This document shows, piece by piece, positions 45,746 to 56,214 of a DNA stretch of 64,000 nucleotides (position 1 is its first letter; every line of letters begins with the position of its first letter). Below the pieces are notes generated by a model. That model was not told the origin of the DNA. It searched no databases and worked only from the letters and a program-made list of their open reading frames with translations. The translations under genes and the position numbers were made by a program. This DNA comes from Dryomyza anilis (lineage: Eukaryota; Arthropoda; Insecta; Diptera; Dryomyzidae). The DNA lies in assembly GCA_951804985.1 (NCBI GenBank), contig OX638132.1, positions 89,594,696 through 89,658,695 of the forward strand, read 5' to 3'.

Positions 45746-46094
45746 TTTCAAATTCAGTTTTTTTTTATAATTTTTTTTTTTTTTAAATCTACTTTATACT
45801 AAAAATATATAAAATATCAAAACAATACATTGTAGTCGTCAAAACTGGTATCTCGCGTCATATATCTGCCAATTTTATTCGTTTTTTTTATAAATGTCAG
45901 TTTTGTTCTTTTTTTTATTATTATTGGTTTTATTTTAAAACAAAGCCGCTTAATTGCAAATTGTGACAAAAACTGTGCTGCCAATAATAAAATAAATTAA
46001 AACAATGCCGGCAACCTAATGAAAAACCGGCTACATTTAGCGCAAAACAAAGCTAAATAAAATTTTATTATTATCCTTTGTTTCAGTTGACATT
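45746..46094. other. AT-rich sequence, nothing seen
   Basis: Poly-T at 45750-45785; contains AAACAATGCCGGCAACC. No feature. Confidence 0.4.
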
Positions 46095-47345
46095 TAATTA
46101 AAGCCATATAATATGCATATAAATTTGTATTTTTTACTTTTTTAGAAATTAAATTAAATAGATTTTGTTTTAGGCTTTATGATTTGCAAATATTAAAGGT
46201 AAATTTTAGTTTGTCACATAATTTCTATTGTTGTTTGAGTTCACATTTTATCAATTGCATATAATATGCATTCATTCTTTTACTTTTTTACAAATAGAAT
46301 TTCTTAAAATGTTATTTTATTTCTATACTAATTTCTATTTTAGTTTTTTCGTTCTTTAGATTTGTATATTTCATTAAATTTCATTTATTTCATCTACTGA
46401 GAATTTTTGATTTTCGCACCGAACAAAATAGCATATAATATGCAAGATTTTTTTGTTTTTTTATTATTTTAAATATTGTTTTAAACTGATCATTATAATC
46501 ATTATTTATCATTCTTATCATAATTAAGTTTACTTGTATGTATTTGCGTGATTTGAGCTGCCATTAATGTTAAAGCATATAATATGCAACTTCGTTTTAA
46601 TTTTTATTATATCAAAAATTTGATTTTTTTAAACAGTTCTATTTATTTTATTATTATTAGTATATGTATACGAGTTTTATTCTATTTTATATTATAGATT
46701 ATTCGAATTTTGTTTTACTTTTTTCAGTTGACATTTGATGAAAGCATAAAATATGCAACTTCATTTTGATATTGTAAAATTTTAGAAACTTTATTAAATG
46801 TCACATTTTTAATCACGTATATTCTAATGTTTATATAAAATAAATGTTTTTTTTGGGAACACTTTTCAGTTGATATTTCATGAAAAGCATAAAATATGCA
46901 ACTTCAATTTAATTTTCTACTACTTTAGAAACTTGTATAAATGAGTTTTTTTTAGTCTCTGTTATTCGACACTGTTTGAGGAACTTTTGTTAATAATCAA
47001 ATAGTTAAAATTTGATTTCTATTTTAAGTTGGCATTTAATCAGAAGCATATAATATGCAACAACATTTGTTTCAGATAAAAGATTAACTATAATTTTGTG
47101 TGTCTCTAAAATAATTGAGTTTCCTTTTTATCACATTTTTCAATTGGCATATAAAGCATATATTATGCAACTTCATTTGATTGATTGTTTATTCAGAAAA
47201 AAGATTAACTGCATTTTTTTGTGTCTCCAATATACGCCAATATTAAAAAAAATCTGTTTGTTTATATAAAATAATAGTATTTAATTTGTGTCACTTTTAT
47301 CAAATGACATTTAATGAAAAAGCATATAATATGCAACTTAATTTT
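46082..47345. repeat. nine spaced copies of the palindrome GCATATAATATGC
   Basis: Copies lie near 46103, 46257, 46431, 46575, 46744, 46887, 47046, 47156 and 47322 (spacing 110-175 bp). Most are followed by AACTTCA.TTTAAT and preceded by TTTTCAGTTGACATTTAAT.A. The palindrome is almost invariant while the rest of the unit has drifted heavily. Variants are GCATAAAATATGC (two copies), GCATATATTATGC and the first copy, which has CC. Confidence 0.88.
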
Positions 47346-47399
47346 AATATTGTACTATTTGTAGCAACTATTTGTTTGTTTGTCACTTTAAATGCTTGA

Positions 47400-48560
47400 C
47401 AAACGATAACGATTTAACATTTCTCGCGCATTATAGCAACTTCTGCGACAATGCAATCTACATAATTTCCTAAAATGGCAACATAATTTGCCTCTGCAAA
47501 ACCAGCAACATCGCCCACGCATTGACGCAGTTTAAAGGCAGCAACATGCGCAATACTGTGATGCGATCATCGCCAAATCGAAGACATGGCTGATGAGTCA
47601 CATCGTTTGCTATCAACGATAGTCACACATGCCATCGATGCGGTTGCTGCGACTGCGGTTGTTGCGACTGCGCGGTTGCTGCGACTGCGATTCTAGGCGA
47701 AAATTACACTTGAATTGCGCAGATTTTTAGGACCAACTTGCCCGACGCGACGCCTTAACTAACTTTGGGGTGTGTTTAAGGCGACGCATGCAAATTGCAG
47801 ACAGTCGCGTGCATAAAAACCGTGTCGTCGTCGTTTTGTTGCCGTCGATATCGGATCGCAACATGATGCGTTGCCGCCGCCGCCGTAGTTGTTGTCGTCT
47901 TCGCCGTCGCCGCAAAATTTAAGCCATAATAACGTTTATTTATGTGGCCGCAGATGCCACAGATTTGGTTGCAGATGCAAAGTAATCGATGCGGTGCGAT
48001 GCAATGCGATGCGATGCGTGTTGGGTTGTGTTGTGTTGCTGTGATGCGCATTGCGATGAGTTGCGATGTTGGTGCTGCTGCTGTGTGGGGGTTTTTTAAT
48101 TGCGTTCACAAATTCGCAATTCGACAATCAGGCTGATTGTGCGCAGTCCCAAGCCCAGTGCCAATCTCAATGCTCAGCCCTATGAGAACAGACGGCAGCA
48201 GCAGCAGAACAGATCTAAAGACAACCATTCAGACCATCAGACAGACATATAGTCGACCGACTAACAGACAAACAACAACGCGATCTGTTTGCCAGTTGAA
48301 CTAAACATCGCGACGATCGTTGAGACATGGCTATAAAAAGAAAAGAAGCAAATATACGCCGCCGCTGCTGATGCTGCTGTGCCCAAAGAATTATTGACTC
48401 CAGACATGCATGCGTCCGATGCTGCAGCGCATATATGCAAAATCGTCGCCGCTGCACCTTCTTAGCATGGGAAATTTTGCAATTTTTATAATGGCGATCG
48501 ACGCGACGCGCGCGCAGTCAGCCTAAACCTACCTGCATCGCCGCCACTTTAGGTTTGTAG
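47400..48560. other. GC-richest island of the window
   Basis: Contains GGTTGCTGCGACTGCGG repeated at 47641-47690, CCGCCGCCGCCG at 47873, (GCGAT)n at 47993-48020 and CAGACAGAC words at 48225-48275. Several frames are open on both strands; none is recognised. It could hold a promoter or regulatory DNA, but the repeats alone may explain the composition. Confidence 0.35.
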
Positions 48561-48819
48561 TTAATAATTTGCTTCTTTTTATGTCGGTTCGTGCACGTTT
48601 ATGCTTTTCATAAATCATGTTGGGTTTTGTACGAAGATTTGAGTTTTTCAAAAATTTATTTTTATTCTCAGACTTTTTTTTATATCTTTAAAACTATTCA
48701 TAATTCGATTAATATTTTAAATGTATTCCCATTTTTATTCCTTTTTCATTTTATTTACTTATATTTCAAATGTGTCATGGGATATTTCCATTTCGAGTTC
48801 CATTCTTATTCGCTTTATA
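48561..48819. other. AT-rich sequence, nothing seen
   Basis: No feature; leads into the foldback MITE. Confidence 0.4.
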
Positions 48820-49169
48820 AAGGGTTTTTCAATAAGAGCGCTACAAGGGTTTCAAGGGTTTTCAAGTGTTTTTCAATAGAGACGCTACAAAAGTAGAGCG
48901 ACAGGGACAGCAAACGACGCCATATTTCTTTCCGCTCTTTTGGCATTTCTCTTCAGTAAGGTTTGACATTTCATGATGGAAAGATATACGAGCCAACAAC
49001 GAGTCGAAATTATTAAAATTTACTACCGAAATTCGAATTCGTATATCTTTCCATCATGAAATGGCAAACCTTACTGAAGAGAAATGCCAAAAGAGCGGCA
49101 AGAAATATGGCGTCGTTTGGTGTACCTGTCGCTCTACTTTTGTAGCGTCCCTGATGAAGAACCATTTAC
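48820..49169. mobile_element. long foldback MITE, copy 3
   Basis: TA|AAGGGTTTTTCAATAAGAGC at the left with an extra partial terminal repeat, then GACGCTACAAAAGTAGAGCG, CAGTAAGGTTTG and ATGATGGAAAGATATACGA. The right arm is complementary, ending GAAGAACCATT|TA. The orientation of the central asymmetric loop is opposite to copy 1. Confidence 0.92.
48976..49059 (+). pseudogene. 27-codon transposase N-terminal relic, second intact copy
   Basis: Same peptide as at 23797-23880 (MERYTSQQRVEIIKIYYRNS, then SYIFPS after one more residue, then stop). ATG at 48976, TGA at 49057-49059. The last codons read back through the opposite arm, so the frame is fixed by the inverted-repeat geometry. No downstream transposase. 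Confidence 0.55.
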
Positions 49170-49189
49170 TTTCCTAATCAAATTCAGAT

Positions 49190-50340
49190 TTATATAATTT
49201 TCATTCATATTTCAAATAAGATTTTCAATTTAATTTCCATTCCTATTTCCATATCTATTATAATTACCATTCATTATAATTACCATATTTTTTTAGTTAT
49301 TCCTATTTATGTTCCTAATAGTTATCGTAGTTCCATGCCTATTCCCTTTCACATTCCCATTTACATTCAAATAATTTTTCTCTATTCTAATTTCCATTTC
49401 AATTGCCTGTCATTCCATTGTTATTTCCCTTCCTCTTCCCATTCCTCTACCTATTTCTCATCCCAGTCCTCTTCCCATGTCTCTTCCTCTTCCCATTTCT
49501 TTTCCTATTCATTTCCTATTCATATTCTATTCTTTTTATTATTCCTATTTATGTTCCTAATAGTTATCGTAGTTCCATGCCTATTCCCTTTCCCATTCCC
49601 ATTTACATTCAAATTATTTTTCTTTTGCATTCCTATTCATATTGTCAGCTCTATTCCAATTTCCATTTCAATTGCCTGTCATTCCATTGTTATTTCTCTT
49701 CCTCTTCCCATTCCTCTACCTATTTCTCATCCCATTCCTCTTCCCATGTCTCTTCCTCTTCCCATTCCTTTTCCTATTCATTTCCTATTCACATTCTATT
49801 CTTTTTATTATTCATATTTATGTTCCTACTAGTTATCGTAGTTCCATGCATATTCTCTTTCACATTCCCATTCACATTTACATTCAAATTATTTTTCTAT
49901 TTGCATTCCTATTCATATAGTCATCTCTATTCCAATTTCCATTTCATTTGCTTGTCATCCCATTCTTATTTCTCTTCCCATTCCTCTACCAATTCCTCAT
50001 CCCATTCCTTTTTCCATTTCTCTTCCTATTCATATTCCTCTTTCCATTACAATTTCTTTTCCAGTTTTCATTTCAATTTCTATTCATATATACTACTATA
50101 TTCCCATTTATTTTCCCATTTTTCTTCCATTCCCAGTCCTATTCCGATTATTATAACCTTTAATTCCCATTTTTGTTGTCTTTTATATTTATGTATATTT
50201 TTTACATTCCTATTCCTATTCACATTCCTATTTCTATTTCTATTCCCATTCCTTTTCCTATTCCCAATCTTTTTAACACCAATTTCCCATTCTTGTTTCC
50301 ATACCTGTTCCAATTCATAATCCCACTCCTACACTCTTAA
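49190..50340. repeat. pyrimidine-rich nested satellite (TTCCCATTCCT words)
   Basis: Nearly all C and T on + with spaced A; the base word is ATTCC plus C/T. A longer unit is superimposed: GTTCCTA.TAGTTATCGTAG occurs at 49311, 49553 and 49822 (242 and 269 bp apart), followed each time by CCATGC.TATTC.CTTTC and CAATTGCCTGTCATTCC-like words. The 305-codon frame at 49403-50320, the longest in the window, is F/P/L/S low complexity and an artefact. Confidence 0.92.
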
Positions 50341-50394
50341 CAAAAAAAATCCATAAAATCCCATTCCCTAAAATCGCACAACAATTATTACATT

Positions 50395-50875
50395 AGAAAT
50401 TAATATTTTAAATAGTATTTCATGGTATTTTGTAGTATTAATTGGTATTTGCCGATTAAAATAATAATTTATTCTATTGGCTAATTTTAATACTAAATAT
50501 ACTATTAATTAAATGGTATTTTTTTTCATTGACTTCTTAATTTGTTACCCATCTCCATATATATATTTATCTATATTAATATATATATTCCGATTTCGAT
50601 AACCATTCGAGTTCCCATTTCCATTCTTATTCATATATATAGGAATATAAACTCTACACTCCCAAATAAATCCTATTAAAATCCTAAAAAAGTTATTGAT
50701 TCAATAGTATACAAAAAAAATATATATTTTCATGTAAAAACAAAAACAATTTTATAGTATTTTGAAGTATTTAATGTGATTTACCTGTTAAAGTAATAAT
50801 TTATCCTATTGACTATTTTTATTAGCAAAAAACTATTGATTTTATAGTATTTTTTTATATATTTGGATTTTTTTA
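50395..50875. repeat. pair of diverged direct repeats about 336 bp apart
   Basis: GTATTTTGTAGTATTAATTG, TAATAATTTATTCTATTG and GGTATTTTTTTT at 50420-50530 recur as GTATTTTGAAGTATTTAATG, TAATAATTTATCCTATTG and AGTATTTTTTTA at 50757-50870. Confidence 0.7.
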
Positions 50876-50879
50876 TATA

Positions 50880-51420
50880 TTAGTTATTTTCTGCTATTCC
50901 CATTTTCAAATCTACATCACTTCTTTTGCATTTTGAGTGCTTCAACATTTGTTACAATTTCACAATTAATTCGTTTACAATTAAATTATTTAAACAAACA
51001 CCTCGATGAGTCATATTATTTTTCTGAATGCATGGGACCCACCTAACGTTCGGGGGGCACTTGTTTTGATAGCCTGTCTTCATTTGTGTGGTGTAAACAA
51101 CAAATAATTCGGAAATATTTCACACTTACGTGGCGCTTTTCCGCTAAGCTTCAATGAATTTTTGGGATAAACTTTTATTTCAAATTGCAAAGTTACACAA
51201 TTTTGTTTAACCCGTTATGCACTAAAGTACATTTTGTATAAATTCTAAAGAACTTTTGTTAGGTATCGAAGTATTTCGTTTTTATCAGAAATTCATACGA
51301 ATTAATACAGAAATTAAAATAAAAATAAGTTTTGATTTTATACGTATTTCTTTAATAAAAATTATGCAAAGATCTCTGATTGAAAACTAATTATTGTATT
51401 TTGAATTTGTTTTAAACAGA
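50880..51420. other. AT-rich sequence, nothing firm
   Basis: A - strand GTAAGT donor-like site near 51128 has no credible coding exon. Patch CCCACCTAACGTTCGGGGGG at 51039. Confidence 0.35.
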
Positions 51421-51439
51421 GATTAAATGTTTCTTATTA

Positions 51440-51720
51440 GTTTTGGCATGATCATGGCAAGTTCATGTCGGTGCTGTAATTGATCGGGTTACATTAATGA
51501 AAAAAAAAACTCAATAATCAGTTCACGATCAAGACCAACGTTGACTGGGCATGATCCTTAATAGAAAAGGTACATGAATGGGTATTGATTATTGTGTTTT
51601 TATCTTGGGGTAATATAATAAATTACATGATATAGCCATGTATTTCGTAATAGGGCCAATTTTTACTAGGGGATACTGGTTATTTTATGATAATCAGTTC
51701 CCGATCATGTCCCTGCAATA
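51440..51720. mobile_element. fragment of the CCCTAGTAGAAATTT element
   Basis: ATGATCATGGCAAGTTCATG, TGATCGGGTTACAT and AGGGCCAATTTTTACTAGGG at 51652-51672 match the family at 22095-22502; GTTCCCGATCATGTCCC follows at 51688. Confidence 0.55.
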
Positions 51721-51769
51721 ATTTATTCCACTAAGAAATATACCAGCTCAATACATTTATCTCCAGTTT

Positions 51770-52150
51770 TTCAGTCACATTTCGAAATTAAACTTAGTTT
51801 AAACTAGGTGTAATTTTATACAGTGGTAGTTTAACTCGATTTGTATGTCAAACGTAGTTTAATCTCAGAAATTCGTTGTTTAAAATTAGTTAGTTTGAAA
51901 AAATCAATGTGACTTAGTTAGGTTCAGATTTTTCGTCCCATTTTGAAATGAAACGTAGTTTAAACTAGATGTAATTTCATTTACAGTCAACATTTCAATA
52001 ATATTTAAAATATAATATTAACTGATTAGCAATTGTCTCTTTCCGTAAAATTTAAATACATTCGGTCAATTTGATTAGGATCTATAGATATTTTATAAAT
52101 ATGCAAAAGTTTAGACTAAGTTTAAACTTGCACTGCAAACTGAACCTTAG
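51770..52150. repeat. TTTAAACT-rich dispersed repeat
   Basis: AAACTTAGTTTAAACTAGGTGTAATTT at 51790-51815 and a second copy at 51950-51975. CGTAAAATTTAAATACATTCGG and AAGTTTAAACTTGCACTG link it to 45255-45745. Confidence 0.65.
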
Positions 52151-52435
52151 ACATTTTTGCGTATCATATTTAATTTTAAATTATTTGACAAATTTACAAC
52201 TTTCATTCCAATAATAATAATTTTCAATTTAAAGTCTCCTACGTGTTAAACATTCTATGGCGTAGCCAAGTATTTTATGTTTACATTCTACACCTAGTGT
52301 TTATGACAGCTTCGAGTTGTTTGTGTGTGGACGTAATAAAGAAAACATTTCAATAATTTCACTGACCACAAAACGCATAGCAAACAAATAAATAAAAAAA
52401 ATAAAAAAATAAAAAAGAAACAAACAAAATGCGAG
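52151..52435. other. AT-rich sequence, nothing seen
   Basis: No feature recognised apart from an A-rich run at 52385-52430. Confidence 0.4.
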
Positions 52436-52494
52436 AACTTTTTTCAAGTTTTGTTTTGTTGAATTTTCAATAAAAACAAATTCTTGTAAATTTG

Positions 52495-52735
52495 TTTACG
52501 CGCGGTCAGCTCGTTAGTAGTGGCCTGGTCTGGCCACCAGCAGGCAGACATTCAACTACTTCGTTTTCCACTGACTGGGCCAGAGCAAGTGTAACTGGGC
52601 CAGAGCGATCGAACGGACCATGCCAACGTTGACCAACTTGCGGCATTCAATTGTTTGACTCATTAGTGGCAACAGCATAATTACGGTGCATTCAACTTGC
52701 AATGAGTCAATATTTATGCAAGTGACGCGACAATC
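52495..52735. promoter_or_regulatory. GC-richer island with two AP-1-like sites
   Basis: TGACTCA (about 52657) and TGAGTCA (about 52703) lie 46 bp apart in an otherwise unique, GC-richer 240-bp block that also has ACTGGGCCAGAGC twice (52571, 52597). AP-1/bZIP factors bind such sites. Enhancer function is inference only. Confidence 0.3.
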
Positions 52736-52739
52736 AATA

Positions 52740-53560
52740 AAAATATTTTATAAAAAAAAATAAACGAAACGAATCATGTACGGAATTTAGGTGAAAATAA
52801 TAATGGGTCAAAAATTATTAGAAATAAAAAAAACGAATATTAAAATATTAAAATATTAAAATTCAACATATACACTTTTCGTTTTTCAAAAAAAAAAAAT
52901 CCGAATTAAATGTGAAATATGCAGCCTCAAATTAATCTATAATATAACATATTTTTTAGCTTAAGCACATTTGATAAAACTAAAACATGGTCTCTTGATC
53001 TAATCTGTTACGATTACGAAATACAATTATCAAAAAATGTCGCTAATCAAGACTACACAGAAAAAATCGTAAATATAACTAAAAAGTTACATCTATACAA
53101 TTAACTTTTTGCTAAAACTGCGCTGACTAAATTAAGAACTGCATTAGCGTACACATCTTTATATTAGCAATCGCATTTGCGAACAACAGCTGTTACCGCA
53201 ACGCACCGGTGTTGTGTGTATTCGCGTACAGCGGTGGTGTAGGAATTCGCGCGTTTGGTAGCGCGTATATGATTAATGTTTTATCCATGTCAAAAGAAAT
53301 ACTTAAAGAGCGTTCCCACTCTATAGTGGTGTCTTCATCAATGATGATTTTGTTATGCTACCAACTTCAGCATCGGAAAAGTATATGTGTTATGTACGTC
53401 GACAAGAATTTATAATATTTATTTTTTAATAAACATTCATCATTAATATACTGTGAAAATAATAAAAACAATTTTAAAACTTCGACCATAAAAATTAAAT
53501 AATTTGCTACTTAAGCAAATTGGCAGATTTAGAAAGAATCGGTGAATTAGTATGGAAACC
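52740..53560. other. AT-rich sequence, nothing firm
   Basis: ACTACACAGAAAAAATCG at 53050 may be an end of the CACACAGAAAA family. The frame at 53209-53415 is less AT-rich but unrecognised. Confidence 0.35.
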
Positions 53561-54830
53561 TAGGGTAAAGTGAGCTTCCGCCTGTTGGGCAGTGTGGAAA
53601 ATTGCAATTTTTGAACATGTTTTTGCATTTAAAAAAACAATTTTCAGGTGCTTCTTAATATGGCATCAACGTTTTCATGTCTGGTTGTAATAAAATTAAT
53701 AATTTTTCTTTTGCATTTCGAGAAGAATGAAAAAAAAAGTTCTTAAAAGTTTTTAGAGTTCTCGTGTTTTGTATCAAAAAGTGAGAATTTGTATCGTTTT
53801 TAGCATATTTTATATCTTTGGAAATAAAAACGGGTTTTGCCAAGTAGGAAACATATTCTAGGGTAAAGTGGGAAACATAATTTAAGCAATGTTTGTTCTA
53901 AAATTTATTGAAAATATTGTGTTATATGAATTATTTAATTGGTTTAGCCAAGAAAAATTTAAAGACAGGTTTTGCCAAGTAGGTAACATATTCTAGGGTA
54001 TAGTGGGAAACCTAGTTTAAGCAATTTTTGTGTTATATAAATTATTTTTGGTTTAGCCAAGAAAAAACTTAAATACGGGTTTTGCCAAGTAGGAACAATT
54101 TTGAGGGGTAAAGTGGGAAACGTAATTTAAGCAATGTTTATTATAATTTTAGTGAAAATATTGTGTTTTATAAATTATTTAATTGGTTTAGCCAAGAAAA
54201 AACTTAAATACGGGTTTTGCCAAGTAGGAAACCTTTTCTAGGGTAATGTAGGAAACAGAATTTAAGCAATGTTTGTTTTAATTTTAGGGAAAATATTGTG
54301 TTATATAAATTATTTAATTGGTTTAGGCAAGAAAAAATTTAAATACGGGTTTGGCCAAGTAAGAAACATTTTCTGGGGTAAAGTGGGAAACGTAATTTAA
54401 GCAATGTTTGTGTTATATAAATTATTTAATTGGTTTAGCCAAGAAAAAATTTAAATACGGGTTTTGCCAAGTAGGAACAATTTTGTGGGGTAAGGTGGGA
54501 AACGTAATTTAAACAACGTTTGTTATAATTTTAGTCAAAATATATTGTGTTATATAAATTATTTAATTGGTTTAGCAAAGAAAAAACTTAAATTAAATTA
54601 AACAGAATTTAAGCAATGTTTGTTGTAATTTTAGTGAAAATATTGTGTTATATAAATTATTTAATTGGTTTAGTCAAGAGAAAACTTAAATACGGGTTTT
54701 GCAAAGTAGGAAACATTTTCTGGGGTAAAGTGGGAAACGTAGTTTAAGGAATGTTTGTTATAATTTAAGTGAACATAACGTGTATTATAAATTATTTAAT
54801 TGGTTTAGCCAAGCAAAAACTTGATGTGTC
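53561..54830. mobile_element. GGGTAAAGTGGGA element, copy 2, with internal tandem array
   Basis: Left end CCTAGGGTAAAGTGAGC, then ATGTTTTTGCA and TAATATGGCATCAAC as in copy 1. From 53820 about eight units of 90-145 bp each hold ACGGGTTTTGCCAAGTAGGA, GGGTAAAGTGGGAAACGTAA, TTTAAGCAATGTTTGTT and TTATTTAATTGGTTTAGCCA. Some units have internal deletions. No right end or transposase was seen. Confidence 0.85.
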
Positions 54831-55720
54831 AAATACTGCCTTTGATCTGTTCTAAACTTATTTTCTAAACTCATTAAGTAGGCTACTATTAAGTAGAGAA
54901 AAATACTGGGTCAAGAAAAGATCCATAAACAAATATTATACATATTTATAAATTCAACTCTAATCAAACAATGTCTTTGATCTATTCGAAACAGTTTTGC
55001 TTCCCATACAACAGGTCATCGAGGTGGCAAAAACTCTAAGTTATGGTTTCGATCATTTTTACAAATCGATCTGTTGTGTTTTGTTGTTTATTATGCGTCA
55101 AATGATTGTTACAATTTGTTGTTTTTTATTGTTGATGGTTTGCAATTATGCTGGTGTGGTTGCTGGTTGCTATTGCTAGCAGCTGCCGCCTGTTGCTCGC
55201 GTCGCGCTAACACCAAAATTAGGGGGTAATATTTGAAAAATTCAAACGTTTTGTTTATTTTTGAGTAAACATCCGGGTGTTTTGCGCCTGTAACAAAATA
55301 TTACAATTCCAAAGAATTATTTGAGGGGGGCCGACCGCAGTTGGTATGTTTTTTGAAAGTGTGTCCAATATTTCTGAATTGAATTTTTTTTTTTGTTTGG
55401 GGTTTCTTTTGTGTATTTTATTCTTTGTCTTATTAGCCGCCTCATCTCACATTCTGTGCCACTTTTCAGTGCAATTAATTGTTGCGCCTGCAGGCGGCCC
55501 ATGTTGGATCCATGTTTTGTAGCCGATTTTGGTTTTGTGCGTTGATTGCTACTTTTTCATTATTAATTCATTGAACGCGCAATTGAACGCACGCAGTTTT
55601 GTGGCTGAATTGCAGTCGTTCGTTTGTTTTATTTTTTTTGGTATTTTTCGTTTCGGTTTATTTTCAAAATTTCTCAAGTGCTTATCAAGTGTTTTTGTGT
55701 GTGCATGTATTGGTGACAGT
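54831..55720. other. AT-rich to moderate sequence, nothing firm
   Basis: Frames at 54997-55179, 55317-55502 and 55529-55732 have no recognised domain. A small GC patch with CAGCTGCCGCCTGTTGC lies at 55180. Confidence 0.35.
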
Positions 55721-55725
55721 TTTTT

Positions 55726-55905
55726 TTTTTGAAAATTAGAATTTTTTGAAAATTCAAATTTTTTGAAAATTCAAATTTTTTGAAATATTCAAATTTTTTG
55801 AAAATTCAAATTTTTTGAAAATTCAAATTTTTTGAAAATTAAAATTTTTTGAAAAATTCAAATTTTTTGAAAATTCAAATTTTTAGAAAATTCAAATTCG
55901 TGAAT
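55726..55905. repeat. minisatellite, about 18-bp unit (TTTTTTGAAAATTCAAA)
   Basis: Ten copies, mostly 18 bp; the unit is itself nearly palindromic (GAAAATTC / TTTGAAAATTCAAA). Confidence 0.95.
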
Positions 55906-56173
55906 AAATAGTGATGGGCGCTAAAATTCGGCTCCTTTGGAAAGATGCTGTTGTGCAAAAGGTGTTGTTTCTATTGGACTATTTAAAAATTAATAAAAAA
56001 AGTTATTAAATGAGTTTTTTAAAGTGTCATAAGTTGAATTGAAAATTGAATTTGGATTGAAAATTTAAATTTTTTAGAATTTTTAACATCAATTAAAATT
56101 ATTGTTTTTTTTTTTTAACACAAACATTTTTATAATCATTTACTAATTTAATTATTTTCTTTCTCTATTTCAG
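55906..56173. other. AT-rich sequence ending in a strong splice acceptor
   Basis: It ends with TTACTAAT (branch-like) and TATTTTCTTTCTCTATTTCAG at 56173, the best branch/tract/acceptor arrangement besides 24080. Confidence 0.5.
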
Positions 56174-56209
56174 GTAAATTTGTGTTTTAAGCATTTATCT
56201 CTATTTATT
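56174..56209 (+). other. recursive splice site / 36-nt RS-exon candidate
   Basis: The acceptor CAG at 56171-56173 is joined directly to GTAAAT, a donor, giving the CAG|GTAAAT arrangement of a ratchet point. A second donor, ATT|GTAAGT, follows 36 nt later, as in RS-exons. As an ordinary exon, only one frame is open (VNLCFKHLSLFI, phase 0 in and out), which would follow 41118-41157 in phase. I rate the zero-length recursive reading and the microexon reading about equally. Confidence 0.4.
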
Positions 56210-56214
56210 GTAAG

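Noticed and set aside
49403..50320. Longest frame in the window, 305 codons, rich in F, P, L and S
   Set aside because: It is a direct read-out of the pyrimidine-rich satellite; three overlapping frames are equally open and no domain is present.
53209..53415. 68-codon gene on +
   Set aside because: No domain, no upstream promoter or splice context, and length is within chance for a less AT-rich patch.
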